From contig CAVYCE010000003.1 in assembly GCA_963766995.1 (NCBI GenBank), forward strand, positions 62,001-126,000: a stretch of 64,000 nucleotides of DNA, written 5' to 3'. Under the pieces are notes generated by a model. The model was not told where the DNA came from and ran no database searches. It saw nothing but the letters and a program-made list of their open reading frames with translations. Position 1 is the stretch's first letter. The number at the start of each line of letters is the position of its first letter. This document shows positions 34,647 through 42,462 of this stretch, piece by piece. Position numbers and translations under genes: made by a program. The DNA comes from Bog-473 sp963766995 (lineage in GTDB: Bacteria > Actinomycetota > Acidimicrobiia > Acidimicrobiales > RAAP-2).

Positions 34647-35576
34647 TCAGCTATCCAGTTCAGCCAGATCGGACGGCAGGGGCGAGGTGTTCTCCACTCG
34701 CACTCCGGTCATCGGATGATCGAGGCCGAGATGGAAGGCGTGCAAGAAGAAGCGTCCAGACGCTAAGCGCTGGTCCACGGTGCCATAGCGTGCGTCGCCC
34801 ACCACCGGGTGGCCAATCGCGGCCATATGCACGCGAATCTGGTGGGTGCGACCACTTTGTAGCTTGAGTTCGACCAGCGTCGTCTCACGCGGCATGATGC
34901 GCCGCTCCAACACCGTGTACCCAGTGCGCGCCTCTTTGCCGCCAGCGGCGATGGCCATTTTGGTGGGCGTGCGGTTGGAGCGCCCGATGGGTGCGTCAAT
35001 CTCGCCCCGGTCGTCGGCCACGTGCCCTTCTACCAAAGCCAAGTAGCGCCGCTCCATAGTGCGCGCACTCAGCTGTTCGACCAAAGACGCAAAGGCCAGG
35101 GGCGTGCGAGCCACTGCCAGCAATCCTGACGTCCCCTTGTCGAGGCGATGCACAATGCCTGGTCGATCGGGTGCACAAACTCCCGCCGTGGCCAAATCGG
35201 CCAGGTCCGGAAAGCGGGCCAACAATCCCCCGACCAAGGTGCCCGTTGAATGTCCCGCCCCCGGGTGCACCACCAATCCCGCCGGCTTGTCCACCACCAC
35301 CACGTGGTCGTCCTCATGCACGACCGAGAACACCACGGACGGCTCGGGTTCGATACTCACCACACCCTCGGCCGGAAGGGCGATCTCTAACTGCGCCCCA
35401 AGACGCAAGGTCGAACGCCCAATGGTGACGGTCTCCCCATCGACGCGCACCCGTCCATCGGCAATCAGGTCAGTCGCCGCCGTACGCGAAATGTTGGCCA
35501 ACATCGATACAGCCCGGTCCACCCGTACCCCAGCCAGGAGAGCCGGCACTTCACTCTGCATCAACTCTTCGCTCAT
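34647..35576 (-). CDS. rluD: RluD-type 23S rRNA pseudouridine synthase
   Basis: 309 aa from ATG 35576. An S4 domain at the N-terminus (GVRVDRAVSMLANISRTAATDLIADGRVRVDG) is followed by the RluA-family catalytic domain: VVDKPAGLVVHPGAGH, catalytic Asp 146 in IVHRLDKGTSGLL, RYLALVEG, KEARTGYTVLER and LKLQSGRTHQIRVHMAAIGHPVVGD. It isomerises uridines in large-subunit rRNA. The ATG overlaps the stop of reconstructed lspA as ATGA, a common lspA-rluD arrangement, which supports the reconstruction of lspA. Confidence 0.95.
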   Translation of the reverse strand: MSEELMQSEVPALLAGVRVDRAVSMLANISRTAATDLIADGRVRVDGETVTIGRSTLRLGAQLEIALPAEGVVSIEPEPSVVFSVVHEDDHVVVVDKPAGLVVHPGAGHSTGTLVGGLLARFPDLADLATAGVCAPDRPGIVHRLDKGTSGLLAVARTPLAFASLVEQLSARTMERRYLALVEGHVADDRGEIDAPIGRSNRTPTKMAIAAGGKEARTGYTVLERRIMPRETTLVELKLQSGRTHQIRVHMAAIGHPVVGDARYGTVDQRLASGRFFLHAFHLGLDHPMTGVRVENTSPLPSDLAELDS

Positions 35577-36083
35577 GTGCTCGCCTCCGAGCTCGAGGCT
35601 GGATGTTCCAATAGCAAGGATGCGGCGACCACCACTGCGCCAGCGGTGATGCAGGCGTCGGCCACGTTGAACGTGGGCCAGTGGCTCAATGTGATGAAGT
35701 CCGCCACCTCTCCATGATGGCTGCTGACGAGGCGCTCGCTGAGATTCCCGAGCCGCGCCGCCCAAAAGCAGTCCTCCGCCGATGGCCAGCCAGAGCGATC
35801 GCACCCGAGAGACGACGATCGCCACTACAGCTACACCAAGGCAAAGCAGGACGGTCACCGGGACGGCGCGACCGCTGAAGAGGCTGAAGGCAAAGCCCGA
35901 GTTAAAAGAAAGTCCGAGCCCGAATGGACCCCAGACATGTGTCACCCCGTGCACGTGGTGCTCGGCCCAGGTGGTGCTCAGTCGGTCCGCCACCACGACC
36001 ACCACAGCCAGTGCGAAGGCGATGATGTGTGACCGCGCCGAGGTCAGCGTCGCGATAGCCCCCCGCTTTTGCAGGCCACACAC
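35573..36083 (-). pseudogene. lspA: lspA, lipoprotein signal peptidase, broken by one apparent frameshift
   Basis: Reconstructed length is about 169 aa from GTG 36083. First frame: membrane helix FALAVVVVVADRL, then LGLSFNSGFAFSLFSG (family N-x-GxAFS box), a second helix and LWLAIGGGLLLGGA. Dropping one base at 35753-35754 continues LGNLSERLVSSHHGEVADFITL and WPTFNVADACITAGA, which hold the two catalytic Asp, and a final helix. Its expected stop overlaps rluD as ATGA. As written, the catalytic residues are out of frame. LspA removes prolipoprotein signal peptides; at least one lipoprotein is encoded at 11052-11552. Sequencing error is a strong alternative to decay. Confidence 0.85.
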
Positions 36084-36892
36084 AGACGGGCGTACGGCAG
36101 GGCACGCAGCCGCGGCTTGGGGATGGGCTGGAAGCAGCGCTCGCAGTAGCCGTAGGTCTTGTTGTCGACGCGTACGTAGGCGAAGTCAATCTCTTCCACC
36201 GCCAGCGAGGCCTGCCCCGACAAGGCCAGGTTGCGTTCACGGTCAACGGTGACGGTGCCACCCTCGCCTGACTCCTCGTCGAACTGGACATCGCCCGGCT
36301 CGCGCTCGAGCGCCAGGGAGTCAGCTTCGGCCCGCAGCGACGTGGCCTGCTCTTGATAGATCGCCCGCTCCTCTGCCAGCAGTTCCCTGATCTCTTCGAG
36401 GAACTTCTCGTCTTTGGCATACGGGCCGGTCTTGGGCCTGACCGGTTCCGGCGGCTTGGGCCTGGGGGTGAAGGTCGTCTTGGGCGGTGCTGGAACGACA
36501 GGCTCCGCCTCTTTGACTGCGGTCGCCGCCTTCTTGGCGGCCGGAGCTGCCGCCTTCTTGGCCGGAGCTGCCGCCTTCTTGGCCGGCGCAGCCGCCTTCT
36601 TCGCTGCCGGAGCGGATTTCTTCGCCGGGGCAGCGGCTTTCTTGGCCGGCGCAGCCTTCTTGGCTACCGGTGCTGACTTCTTCGGCGCCGGAGCAGCCGC
36701 CTTCTTTGGGGCTGGCACAGCCTTTTTAACCACTTTCTTCGCAATGTTTCTGGCCACGGAGACCATGCTCTGCTTCTTGGCTGGAGCCGCCTTGGATGTC
36801 ACTGTTTTCTTGGCCGGCGCCGCCTTCTTAGCGGCCGCCGGACGCGACGCAGGCACCTTTTTCGAGGCGGTTGCCTTGCTCGCTGGGGTCAT
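36044..36892 (-). CDS. DksA/TraR-type zinc-finger protein with a long Lys/Ala-rich tail
   Basis: 282 aa from ATG 36892, chosen because AAGGAGG sits 5 bases upstream. Residues about 5-135 are repeats built from Ala, Lys and Pro (AAPAKKA and AAKKAAAP units), like the tails of histone H1-like and mycobacterial HU proteins. A coiled-coil region rich in Glu follows (EKFLEEIRELLAEERAIYQEQ). The C-terminal DksA C4 zinc finger has GYCERCFQPIPKPRL and LCVACKSGG. It may bind RNA polymerase through the finger and coiled coil and DNA through the tail; that is inference. It has its own promoter and a palindromic leader. Confidence 0.88.
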   Translation of the reverse strand: MTPASKATASKKVPASRPAAAKKAAPAKKTVTSKAAPAKKQSMVSVARNIAKKVVKKAVPAPKKAAAPAPKKSAPVAKKAAPAKKAAAPAKKSAPAAKKAAAPAKKAAAPAKKAAAPAAKKAATAVKEAEPVVPAPPKTTFTPRPKPPEPVRPKTGPYAKDEKFLEEIRELLAEERAIYQEQATSLRAEADSLALEREPGDVQFDEESGEGGTVTVDRERNLALSGQASLAVEEIDFAYVRVDNKTYGYCERCFQPIPKPRLRALPYARLCVACKSGGLSRR

Positions 36893-36905
36893 CGTGTCCT
36901 CCTTC

Positions 36906-36925
36906 CCGACCACGTACGTGGTCGG
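36906..36925. promoter_or_regulatory. 20-bp perfect palindrome in the leader of the DksA-like gene
   Basis: CCGACCACGTACGTGGTCGG reads the same on both strands. In the mRNA it could form an 8-bp stem with a GUAC loop directly before the ribosome binding site (minus strand, about 36897-36903). It could equally be a DNA operator. Confidence 0.75.
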
Positions 36926-36949
36926 TTCCCTGCCGAGAGGGAGCGGGTG

Positions 36950-36977
36950 ACTATATCGGACCCATGAAGGTGGCCAA
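36950..36977 (-). promoter_or_regulatory. Candidate promoter of the DksA-like gene
   Basis: On the minus strand TTGGCC (36977-36972), 16 bases, TATAGT (36955-36950). Transcription would start near 36943, about 18 bases before the palindrome. Confidence 0.5.
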
Positions 36978-36991
36978 GCACCACCAGGTGA

Positions 36992-37762
36992 TCAGAGAGG
37001 ACGGATGGCTCCAGTCGAGGCTGAGTTGGAGGCGGTCTGCAGATTGAGGGTGGGCGGACCGTCGTCGACCGGGCGCACGGGAGCGGCGATCGCTTCGGGC
37101 TCTGCGACCGCTGGCTTGGGGGCAACGGGCTTGGGACGGACACCCATGAGCGAGTTGGCCGGCTGCACGTTCTCGTCCACCCACTTGAGGATTTCGGATA
37201 GCGCATCGCGCAGGCGGTTGCGCTCTGACTCAAGATGGCGGGCCATGCTCTCCACGTCAGTGGCCAAGTGGGTGCGAGTGGCCTCGAGTCGGCTGACTTC
37301 TTCACGCAGCTTCTGCTGCGACTCGGTCATGAGGTTGTGCGCTTCCTGCTGCGCCTTCTCGACTGCAGCGCGGGCCGTGTCTTCGGCTCGAGCCACGATG
37401 GCAGCCGCCTCCGCTTCACTCTCGCGCTTGGTCTGATCCACGAACTTCTGGGCCAACACCAAGGTGCGCTGCAACGTCTCGTCAGTGAGCGCGGCGTCCT
37501 CCGAGGCTGCGGCCAACCTGGCCGCTGCTCCATCATCGGACGGGGCATTGTGGCGGTCGCGCTCGAGCTGGACGATGCGATCGCTGGCCTGACGTAGCCG
37601 ATCGGTCAGCTGGCGCACGTGCTCCTGCATGGCCTCAGATTCCTGGGCGGCCCGGTCGAGGTATTCATCGACCTCGTCGACGTTGTAGCCCTTGAGGCCA
37701 AGGCGGAACTCGACCGTACGCAGGGTGTCGAGAATGGATGAAGAGGTGGGAGAACTGTCCAT
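36992..37762 (-). CDS. divIVA: DivIVA / Wag31-type polar growth protein
   Basis: 256 aa from ATG 37762. N-terminal DivIVA domain (DTLRTVEFRLGLKGYNVDEVDEYLDRAAQE) followed by a long coiled coil (about residues 45-200) with a heptad pattern (KAQQEAHNLMTESQQKLREEV), then a Pro/Ala-rich C-terminus. It marks curved membrane at poles and septum and directs peptidoglycan synthesis in Actinobacteria. A TAGACT hexamer ends 8 bases before the ATG, suggesting its own leaderless promoter besides read-through from yggT, whose stop is 32 bases upstream. Confidence 0.94.
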   Translation of the reverse strand: MDSSPTSSSILDTLRTVEFRLGLKGYNVDEVDEYLDRAAQESEAMQEHVRQLTDRLRQASDRIVQLERDRHNAPSDDGAAARLAAASEDAALTDETLQRTLVLAQKFVDQTKRESEAEAAAIVARAEDTARAAVEKAQQEAHNLMTESQQKLREEVSRLEATRTHLATDVESMARHLESERNRLRDALSEILKWVDENVQPANSLMGVRPKPVAPKPAVAEPEAIAAPVRPVDDGPPTLNLQTASNSASTGAIRPL

Positions 37763-37770
37763 GGGGGGCG

Positions 37771-37776
37771 AGTCTA
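37771..37776 (-). promoter_or_regulatory. -10 hexamer TAGACT (minus strand), leaderless-type (divIVA)
   Basis: TAGACT read on the minus strand ends 8 bases before ATG 37762, in the yggT-divIVA gap. Confidence 0.5.
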
Positions 37777-37794
37777 CCCATCCCCCCTGCCCGA

Positions 37795-38088
37795 CTAGAG
37801 AATGGTGGCGCCGCCGAGAACGGGAATTATGACGAACTCGGCCGCCAGCATTACGACCATGAATGAAAGGTCCAGGCCACCCATGGGCTTGACCACCTTG
37901 CGTATGGGCCGCAGCAATGGTTCGGTGGCCCGGTAGCAAAACACTTGGTAGCGGCCCAGAGCGCTGTCGGGGTGCACGCGGAACCAGCTGAGCAATGCCA
38001 TCGGAAACATGATCAAGATCACATAGGCCTGCACCAGGTTTGCAATGAGGGTGAACCCACTGATGATGGCCAACATGTCAACGCTCAC
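37795..38088 (-). CDS. yggT: YggT-family membrane protein
   Basis: 97 aa from GTG 38088 (ATG 38076 also possible). Two hydrophobic helices flank the YggT core: VQAYVILIMFPMALLSWFRVHPDS, then TEPLLRPIRKVVKPMGGLDLSFMVVMLAAEFVI. The PxLrPiRr-x-P-x-GGlD motif is well kept. Membrane protein of uncertain role that travels with sepF and divIVA; placed 21 bases after the sepF stop. Confidence 0.92.
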   Translation of the reverse strand: MSVDMLAIISGFTLIANLVQAYVILIMFPMALLSWFRVHPDSALGRYQVFCYRATEPLLRPIRKVVKPMGGLDLSFMVVMLAAEFVIIPVLGGATIL

Positions 38089-38109
38089 TAGAGGTTGAGC
38101 GTAGTTCGT

Positions 38110-38712
38110 TCAATCACGCCCGAAGCCGCGCTCCACCAGTCGTTGACGTTCCTCGTCGGACACTTTCACGTTGGTCGGTGCCAACAGGAAAACCTGATCG
38201 GCGACCTTTTCCATCTCTCCGCTGAGCGCGTAAGTGACACCACTGCAAAAATCGATCATCCGGCGTTGCAGATCGCGATCGGCCATCTGCAAGTTGACGA
38301 TGACCGGACGGTTGTCCTTCAGTCGATCAGCGATCTCTTTGGCATCACCGAAGCGCGCCGGAGCCACCACGTGCACACGGGCTGAGGCCGCTCCGATGGC
38401 GGTGTCAACTGGCACGGCCCGCACGGCCATGGGGCGCGACGGGGACTGAGGCTGTGATTGGGGCTGCGTCGGTGCGGAGGTGGACGGGGGACGCACCGCT
38501 TGATGTGTGACAGGTTCGCGAGCAATCGTCCGAATGCGGGTCATTCCCCCGCCGTATTCGTCCGGCTGCTCGTATTCGGGGGGTCGGCTGTCCAGCCGCG
38601 TCGCCGCCGAGAATCCACGCGGCGCGCGGTCCTCGAGGTCGTCGTACTCGTCGTACTCGTCATCGAGCAGTCCGAGATAGACCATGGTCTTCTTCATGAA
38701 CGAGGGTGCCAT
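38110..38712 (-). CDS. sepF: Cell division protein SepF
   Basis: 200 aa. N-terminal amphipathic membrane-binding segment MKKTMVYLGLLDDEYDEYDD, a variable Pro/Gln/Ser linker (about residues 30-105), and the C-terminal SepF domain VHVVAPARFGDAKEIADRLKDNRPVIVNLQ ... RRMIDFCSGVTYALSGEMEKVADQVFLLAP. It anchors FtsZ to the membrane in organisms without FtsA, and no ftsA is seen here. AGGAGAAGG lies just before the ATG. 34 bases after the yggS stop. Confidence 0.95.
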   Translation of the reverse strand: MAPSFMKKTMVYLGLLDDEYDEYDDLEDRAPRGFSAATRLDSRPPEYEQPDEYGGGMTRIRTIAREPVTHQAVRPPSTSAPTQPQSQPQSPSRPMAVRAVPVDTAIGAASARVHVVAPARFGDAKEIADRLKDNRPVIVNLQMADRDLQRRMIDFCSGVTYALSGEMEKVADQVFLLAPTNVKVSDEERQRLVERGFGRD

Positions 38713-38746
38713 ACCTTCTCCTGTCCCGGCCTAGCGTAGTGCCTGC

Positions 38747-39442
38747 TCACGAAGGGCGGCTGGCGACAGTCGCTACCCGCAATCCACGTTCCCCAAACAG
38801 CGCGCGCCCGATTCGTACCATGGTTGAGCCGGCCTTCACAGCCGCTTCCAGGTCGTCGGTCATACCCATCGAGCGTTCGGGCAACCCCAGCTGATCGGCC
38901 AAGTCCCTCACCGTCTCAAATGCCTGCACTGCGTCTGCATTCAATTGGGGTGCCACAGTCATCAATCCTTCGACGCGCAGGTCCAAGCGTGCGAGCGAGG
39001 AAACCAAACCAGCTGTCGCTTCGGGAGTGCAGCCATTGCGATCGGCCTGACCGGTGCAATTCACCTGGACCAGCACTTTTGCCCCCGGAGCATACTGAGC
39101 GATGCGCTCCCCTTCGGCCACTCGAGCCACTCCCTGCCACAGTCCGACCAACGGGGCCAGACCCTTGACTTTGTTGCGCTGGATGGCGCCCAGGAAGTGC
39201 CACACCGTGCCGTCGAGACCGGGGGCCTTCCCCTCGAGCTCGGCGGCGTAGTTCTCCCCGATGTCAGCCAATCCCACGGCGCGGGCCGCCGCGACAGCCT
39301 CGGGTCCAAATCCCTTGGTGACCGCCACCACGCGCACCCGGTCCGGATCGCCGCCGGCATTGGTGATGCGAAGGCGGACGGCAGTCAGCCGAGCCGCTAC
39401 GTCGTCAGCGAAGGAAAGAGGGGACGTCGAAATCGTCGTCAC
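38747..39442 (-). CDS. PLP homeostasis protein YggS/PROSC
   Basis: 231 aa. The only start codon compatible with a full N-terminus is GTG 39442, which lies 38 bases inside ftsZ. PLP-lysine segment VRVVAVTKGFGPEAVAAA, then DIGENYAAELEGKAP and WHFLGAIQRNKVKGL, LVQVNCTGQADRNGC, and the C-terminal phosphate site SMGMTDDLEAAVKAGSTMVRIGRALFGER. It binds pyridoxal phosphate and buffers PLP and amino-acid pools. The pgeF/yfiH gene that often sits between ftsZ and yggS is absent. Confidence 0.93.
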   Translation of the reverse strand: MTTISTSPLSFADDVAARLTAVRLRITNAGGDPDRVRVVAVTKGFGPEAVAAARAVGLADIGENYAAELEGKAPGLDGTVWHFLGAIQRNKVKGLAPLVGLWQGVARVAEGERIAQYAPGAKVLVQVNCTGQADRNGCTPEATAGLVSSLARLDLRVEGLMTVAPQLNADAVQAFETVRDLADQLGLPERSMGMTDDLEAAVKAGSTMVRIGRALFGERGLRVATVASRPS

Positions 39443-40514
39443 CCAAGTCAAACTCGCCTTCGGAGCTGGAGGCGTCGGCGAAGATGTCCACCGGGTCGGG
39501 CGAACCGGAGAAGATCGACGGCACCCGGTCTCCACCCGATGGGCGAGGCGAACCCTCTTCCCAACGTTCGAATCCGGCGGCGATCACCGTCACGCGGACC
39601 TCATCACCCATGTTGTCGTCGATGACAGCACCAAAGATGATGTTGGCGTCGGGGTGAGCAACACCGTGGATGATTTCCGCTGCCTCGTTCACCTCGAACA
39701 GCCCAAGGTCTGAACCACCGGCAATGTTGAGCAGAATGCCCCGGGCTCCCTCAATGGAGGCCTCAAGGAGCGGGCTGGTGATAGCGGCACGAGCGGCATT
39801 GCCGGCGCGCCCTTCACCGATCGAAGAGCCAATGCCCATGATGGCGGTACCGGCATTGGTCATGACCATCTTCACATCGGCGAAGTCGGTGTTGATCAGT
39901 CCCGGCACTGTGATGAGGTCGGTAATGCCGCGCACACCTTGCAGCAACACTTCATCGGCCATTTTGAATGCGTTGACCATGCTCGTCTTGTCATTGGACA
40001 CGGTGAGCAGTCGGTCGTTCGGGATGACGATGAGGGTGTCGACCTTTTCCTTGAGGATCTGGATCCCCTTCTCGGCCTGCATGGCGCGACGCCGACCTTC
40101 GAAGGTGAAGGGACGGGTCACGACACCGATAGTCAGCGCTCCGAGTGACTTGGCGATTTCGGCCACCACTGGCGCGGCACCGGTACCGGTGCCGCCACCC
40201 TTGCCCGCCGTAATGAAGACCATGTCGGCGCCTTGCAGCGCCTCTTCGATATCCGCCCGGTGTTCCTCGGCCGCCTGTCGACCCACCTCGGGGTCGCTGC
40301 CGGCACCGAGGCCGCGGGTCAGCTGCCGCCCGATGTCGAGCTTGAGGTCAGCGTCACTCATCAACAACGCCTGGGCATCAGTGTTAGCCGCAATGAATTC
40401 CACATTGCGCAGGTTGGAGTCGATCATCCGGTTGACGGCGTTCACGCCGCCGCCACCGACCCCGACCACCTTGATGACTGCCAGGTAGTTGCTCTGGGAA
40501 GGCACGGTCGTCAT
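39405..40514 (-). CDS. ftsZ: Cell division protein FtsZ
   Basis: 369 aa. The N-terminus (NYLAVIKVVGVGGGGVNAVNRMI) is followed by the tubulin signature GKGGGTGTGAAPVVAEIAK and the T7 loop NTDFADVKMVM with its catalytic Asp. A short linker leads to the conserved C-terminal peptide DDDFDVPSFLR that contacts SepF. GTPase that forms the Z ring. GAGGGAG lies 4 bases before the ATG, and a promoter is recognisable in the 176-base ftsQ-ftsZ gap, as in other Actinobacteria where ftsZ is boosted separately. Confidence 0.97.
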   Translation of the reverse strand: MTTVPSQSNYLAVIKVVGVGGGGVNAVNRMIDSNLRNVEFIAANTDAQALLMSDADLKLDIGRQLTRGLGAGSDPEVGRQAAEEHRADIEEALQGADMVFITAGKGGGTGTGAAPVVAEIAKSLGALTIGVVTRPFTFEGRRRAMQAEKGIQILKEKVDTLIVIPNDRLLTVSNDKTSMVNAFKMADEVLLQGVRGITDLITVPGLINTDFADVKMVMTNAGTAIMGIGSSIGEGRAGNAARAAITSPLLEASIEGARGILLNIAGGSDLGLFEVNEAAEIIHGVAHPDANIIFGAVIDDNMGDEVRVTVIAAGFERWEEGSPRPSGGDRVPSIFSGSPDPVDIFADASSSEGEFDLGDDDFDVPSFLR

Positions 40515-40651
40515 GATCTCCCTCGTGTTTGGGTCGATCGCCGACCGATCGCTCGTTTGCTGAAAGTTCGTTGTTGCGTCACGTTCACACCCGTCATTTA
40601 TCCCTAAGCCTCTTGAACAGGTTGACGTTCACAGTGCGGCAACGTGGCCCA

Positions 40652-40680
40652 ACCATAGGAGGGGCGTTCCAGGAGGTCAA
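40652..40680 (-). promoter_or_regulatory. Candidate ftsZ promoter
   Basis: On the minus strand TTGACC (40680-40675), 17 bases, TATGGT (40657-40652). The predicted start near 40645 gives a leader of about 130 bases with a CGATCG-rich inverted repeat near the ftsZ ribosome binding site. Confidence 0.5.
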
Positions 40681-40690
40681 GCATCCTACG

Positions 40691-41503
40691 TCACCCTTGA
40701 GTCACGGTCGGAGCGTCAGCCACGCTCACGTCGATGATGGCACCATCGTGCAGGGCGGCCCCCGCCAAAATGGAGCTCACATCCTCGTACTTGGCTGTGA
40801 GCTGGGTCGGAAGGCCGATATCGACCACAATTGGCGTATTCATTGAGAGCTGGACCCATCCTCCCGACTCGACGTGGACCCCGGTCACCTGCCCCCGGAA
40901 TGAGGGGGGCAATGTGGAGGCCACCATCAGACCGGGATCGTCGATACCGGCCAGAGTGCTGCCCACCGCTCCGGCCGGACGAGGACCGGTGACCAACATA
41001 AGGCCGGGGCTGCGAGTGGCCGAAAGGTCCAAAATGCGTCCGTCGGCGCTGATTTCAACCCACTTTCCATCAGCGGTAGTCATGGTCAACGCCGGCACCT
41101 CTTCGCTGATTACCACCCGTACGCCATCGGGCCAGTGCACATTGACGGTGGCACTGCGCACCCACGGGAACCGCTCAATGGCCGCATCGTCGGTGCCCGT
41201 GTTGATGTCGATCAACGGACGATGCGAGGTGAGGTCGGCTGCCGACTCGACCTGGGCCACCGTTTCATGGGTCGCCCCGACCACGGTGATGGCGCGAGCG
41301 GAAAGGAGTGCTGAGTGCAAAAGGAACCAGCCACCCACCAACAGCGCAGTGGCAATGAGGAGTCCGATCAAGACGTGTAAGCGACGGCGCCCCTGCTGAC
41401 GCGTGACAGCGGAGCGACGGGCCGAAATCCGCGGATCGATGGGCGGGCGTGGTGCCCGACGAGACGTCGGCGCCGGCCGAGACGTGGTGGTCGTCGGCGT
41501 CAT
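40691..41503 (-). CDS. ftsQ: Cell division protein FtsQ/DivIB
   Basis: 270 aa. Cytoplasmic Arg/Pro-rich N-terminus (about 45 residues), one membrane helix (LHVLIGLLIATALLVGGWFLL), a POTRA domain starting ARAITVVGATHETVAQVESAADL with FPWVRSATVNVHWPDGVRVVISEE, then the FtsQ beta domain with WVEISADGRILDLS. Divisome scaffold outside the membrane. ATG overlaps the murB stop by 4 bases. Confidence 0.94.
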   Translation of the reverse strand: MTPTTTTSRPAPTSRRAPRPPIDPRISARRSAVTRQQGRRRLHVLIGLLIATALLVGGWFLLHSALLSARAITVVGATHETVAQVESAADLTSHRPLIDINTGTDDAAIERFPWVRSATVNVHWPDGVRVVISEEVPALTMTTADGKWVEISADGRILDLSATRSPGLMLVTGPRPAGAVGSTLAGIDDPGLMVASTLPPSFRGQVTGVHVESGGWVQLSMNTPIVVDIGLPTQLTAKYEDVSSILAGAALHDGAIIDVSVADAPTVTQG

Positions 41504-42447
41504 CGACTCTCCCCCGCCGCGCTCATGTCCCCAGTCTCCCTGTCAGGGAAGCCCAACAGGCGGACCTCGGTGCGCAACACCACACCGACGCGCTCGTGCA
41601 CCGCGGCACGTACGTGCTCCATCACATCCCGCACATCGTCCGCCCGGCCTCCCTTGTCGGCCTGAATGAAGTTGGCGTGCTTCTCCGAGACGTGGGCCGT
41701 CCCCAGCCTGAAACCCTTGAGGCCGCACGCTTCGATTAACCGACCCGCCGAATCCCCTTCCGGGTTGGCGAACACCGATCCGGCATTGGCCCCACCGGGC
41801 TGATGCTCCCGCCGCCACTTGACGATGCTCGACACCTCGGTCTGCTCGACGTCAGGCTCACCCGCCACCACCCCCAGCTCGGCTGACACCACCACCTCGG
41901 AAGGTCGCACCGACGACGACCGGTAGCCGTAGTGCAGCCGCTCCAACCCGTCAGTGCCGCCCGCCTCGCTCAGCACATCGACCCACGAGTAGCGCACCAC
42001 ACAAGCCGCCATATCGGAACCGTGCCCGCCGGCGTTCATGCGCACGGCGCCTCCCACCGATCCTGGTACCCCCACCGCCCATGACAAACCCGACCAGCCG
42101 GCGTCCGCCACCTGGCGAGCCAGCACCGGCAGCGGCGTGGCTGCGCCGGACTGAACAAGGTTCGGACCAGATGCATCGTCCGCCGGCAACTTCACCCAGT
42201 TGAAGCCGGCGCCCAGTCGGATAGCCACCCCGTCAAAGCCTGCATCGGACACCAGCACGTTTGAGCCACGACCCACGACGAACACCTGCACGTCCTGACC
42301 GACCAAGGCTGACCGCAAGGCATCGAGCTGATCCGCCTGTTCGACGTCGACCAGCGCGGCCGCGCCCCCGCCCACGCCATAGGTGGTGAGCGCACCCAGC
42401 GGTGCGTCGAATGACACCTGGGCGCCCAGCCGCGGCTTCGAGCGCAC
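41500..42447 (-). CDS. murB: UDP-N-acetylenolpyruvylglucosamine reductase
   Basis: 315 aa from GTG 42447, 15 bases after the murC stop and in the same frame. FAD-binding: LTTYGVGGGAAALVDVEQAD, VGRGSNVLVSDAGFDGVAIRLG, WAVGVPGSVGGAVRMNAGGHGSDMA. Catalytic Ser/Glu region: GGANAGSVFANPEGDSAGRLIEACGLKG and VSEKHANFIQADKGG. It reduces the enolpyruvyl group to give UDP-MurNAc. murB between murC and ftsQ matches the actinobacterial order. Confidence 0.95.
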   Translation of the reverse strand: MRSKPRLGAQVSFDAPLGALTTYGVGGGAAALVDVEQADQLDALRSALVGQDVQVFVVGRGSNVLVSDAGFDGVAIRLGAGFNWVKLPADDASGPNLVQSGAATPLPVLARQVADAGWSGLSWAVGVPGSVGGAVRMNAGGHGSDMAACVVRYSWVDVLSEAGGTDGLERLHYGYRSSSVRPSEVVVSAELGVVAGEPDVEQTEVSSIVKWRREHQPGGANAGSVFANPEGDSAGRLIEACGLKGFRLGTAHVSEKHANFIQADKGGRADDVRDVMEHVRAAVHERVGVVLRTEVRLLGFPDRETGDMSAAGESR

Positions 42448-42462
42448 TTTGCACCGAACCGC

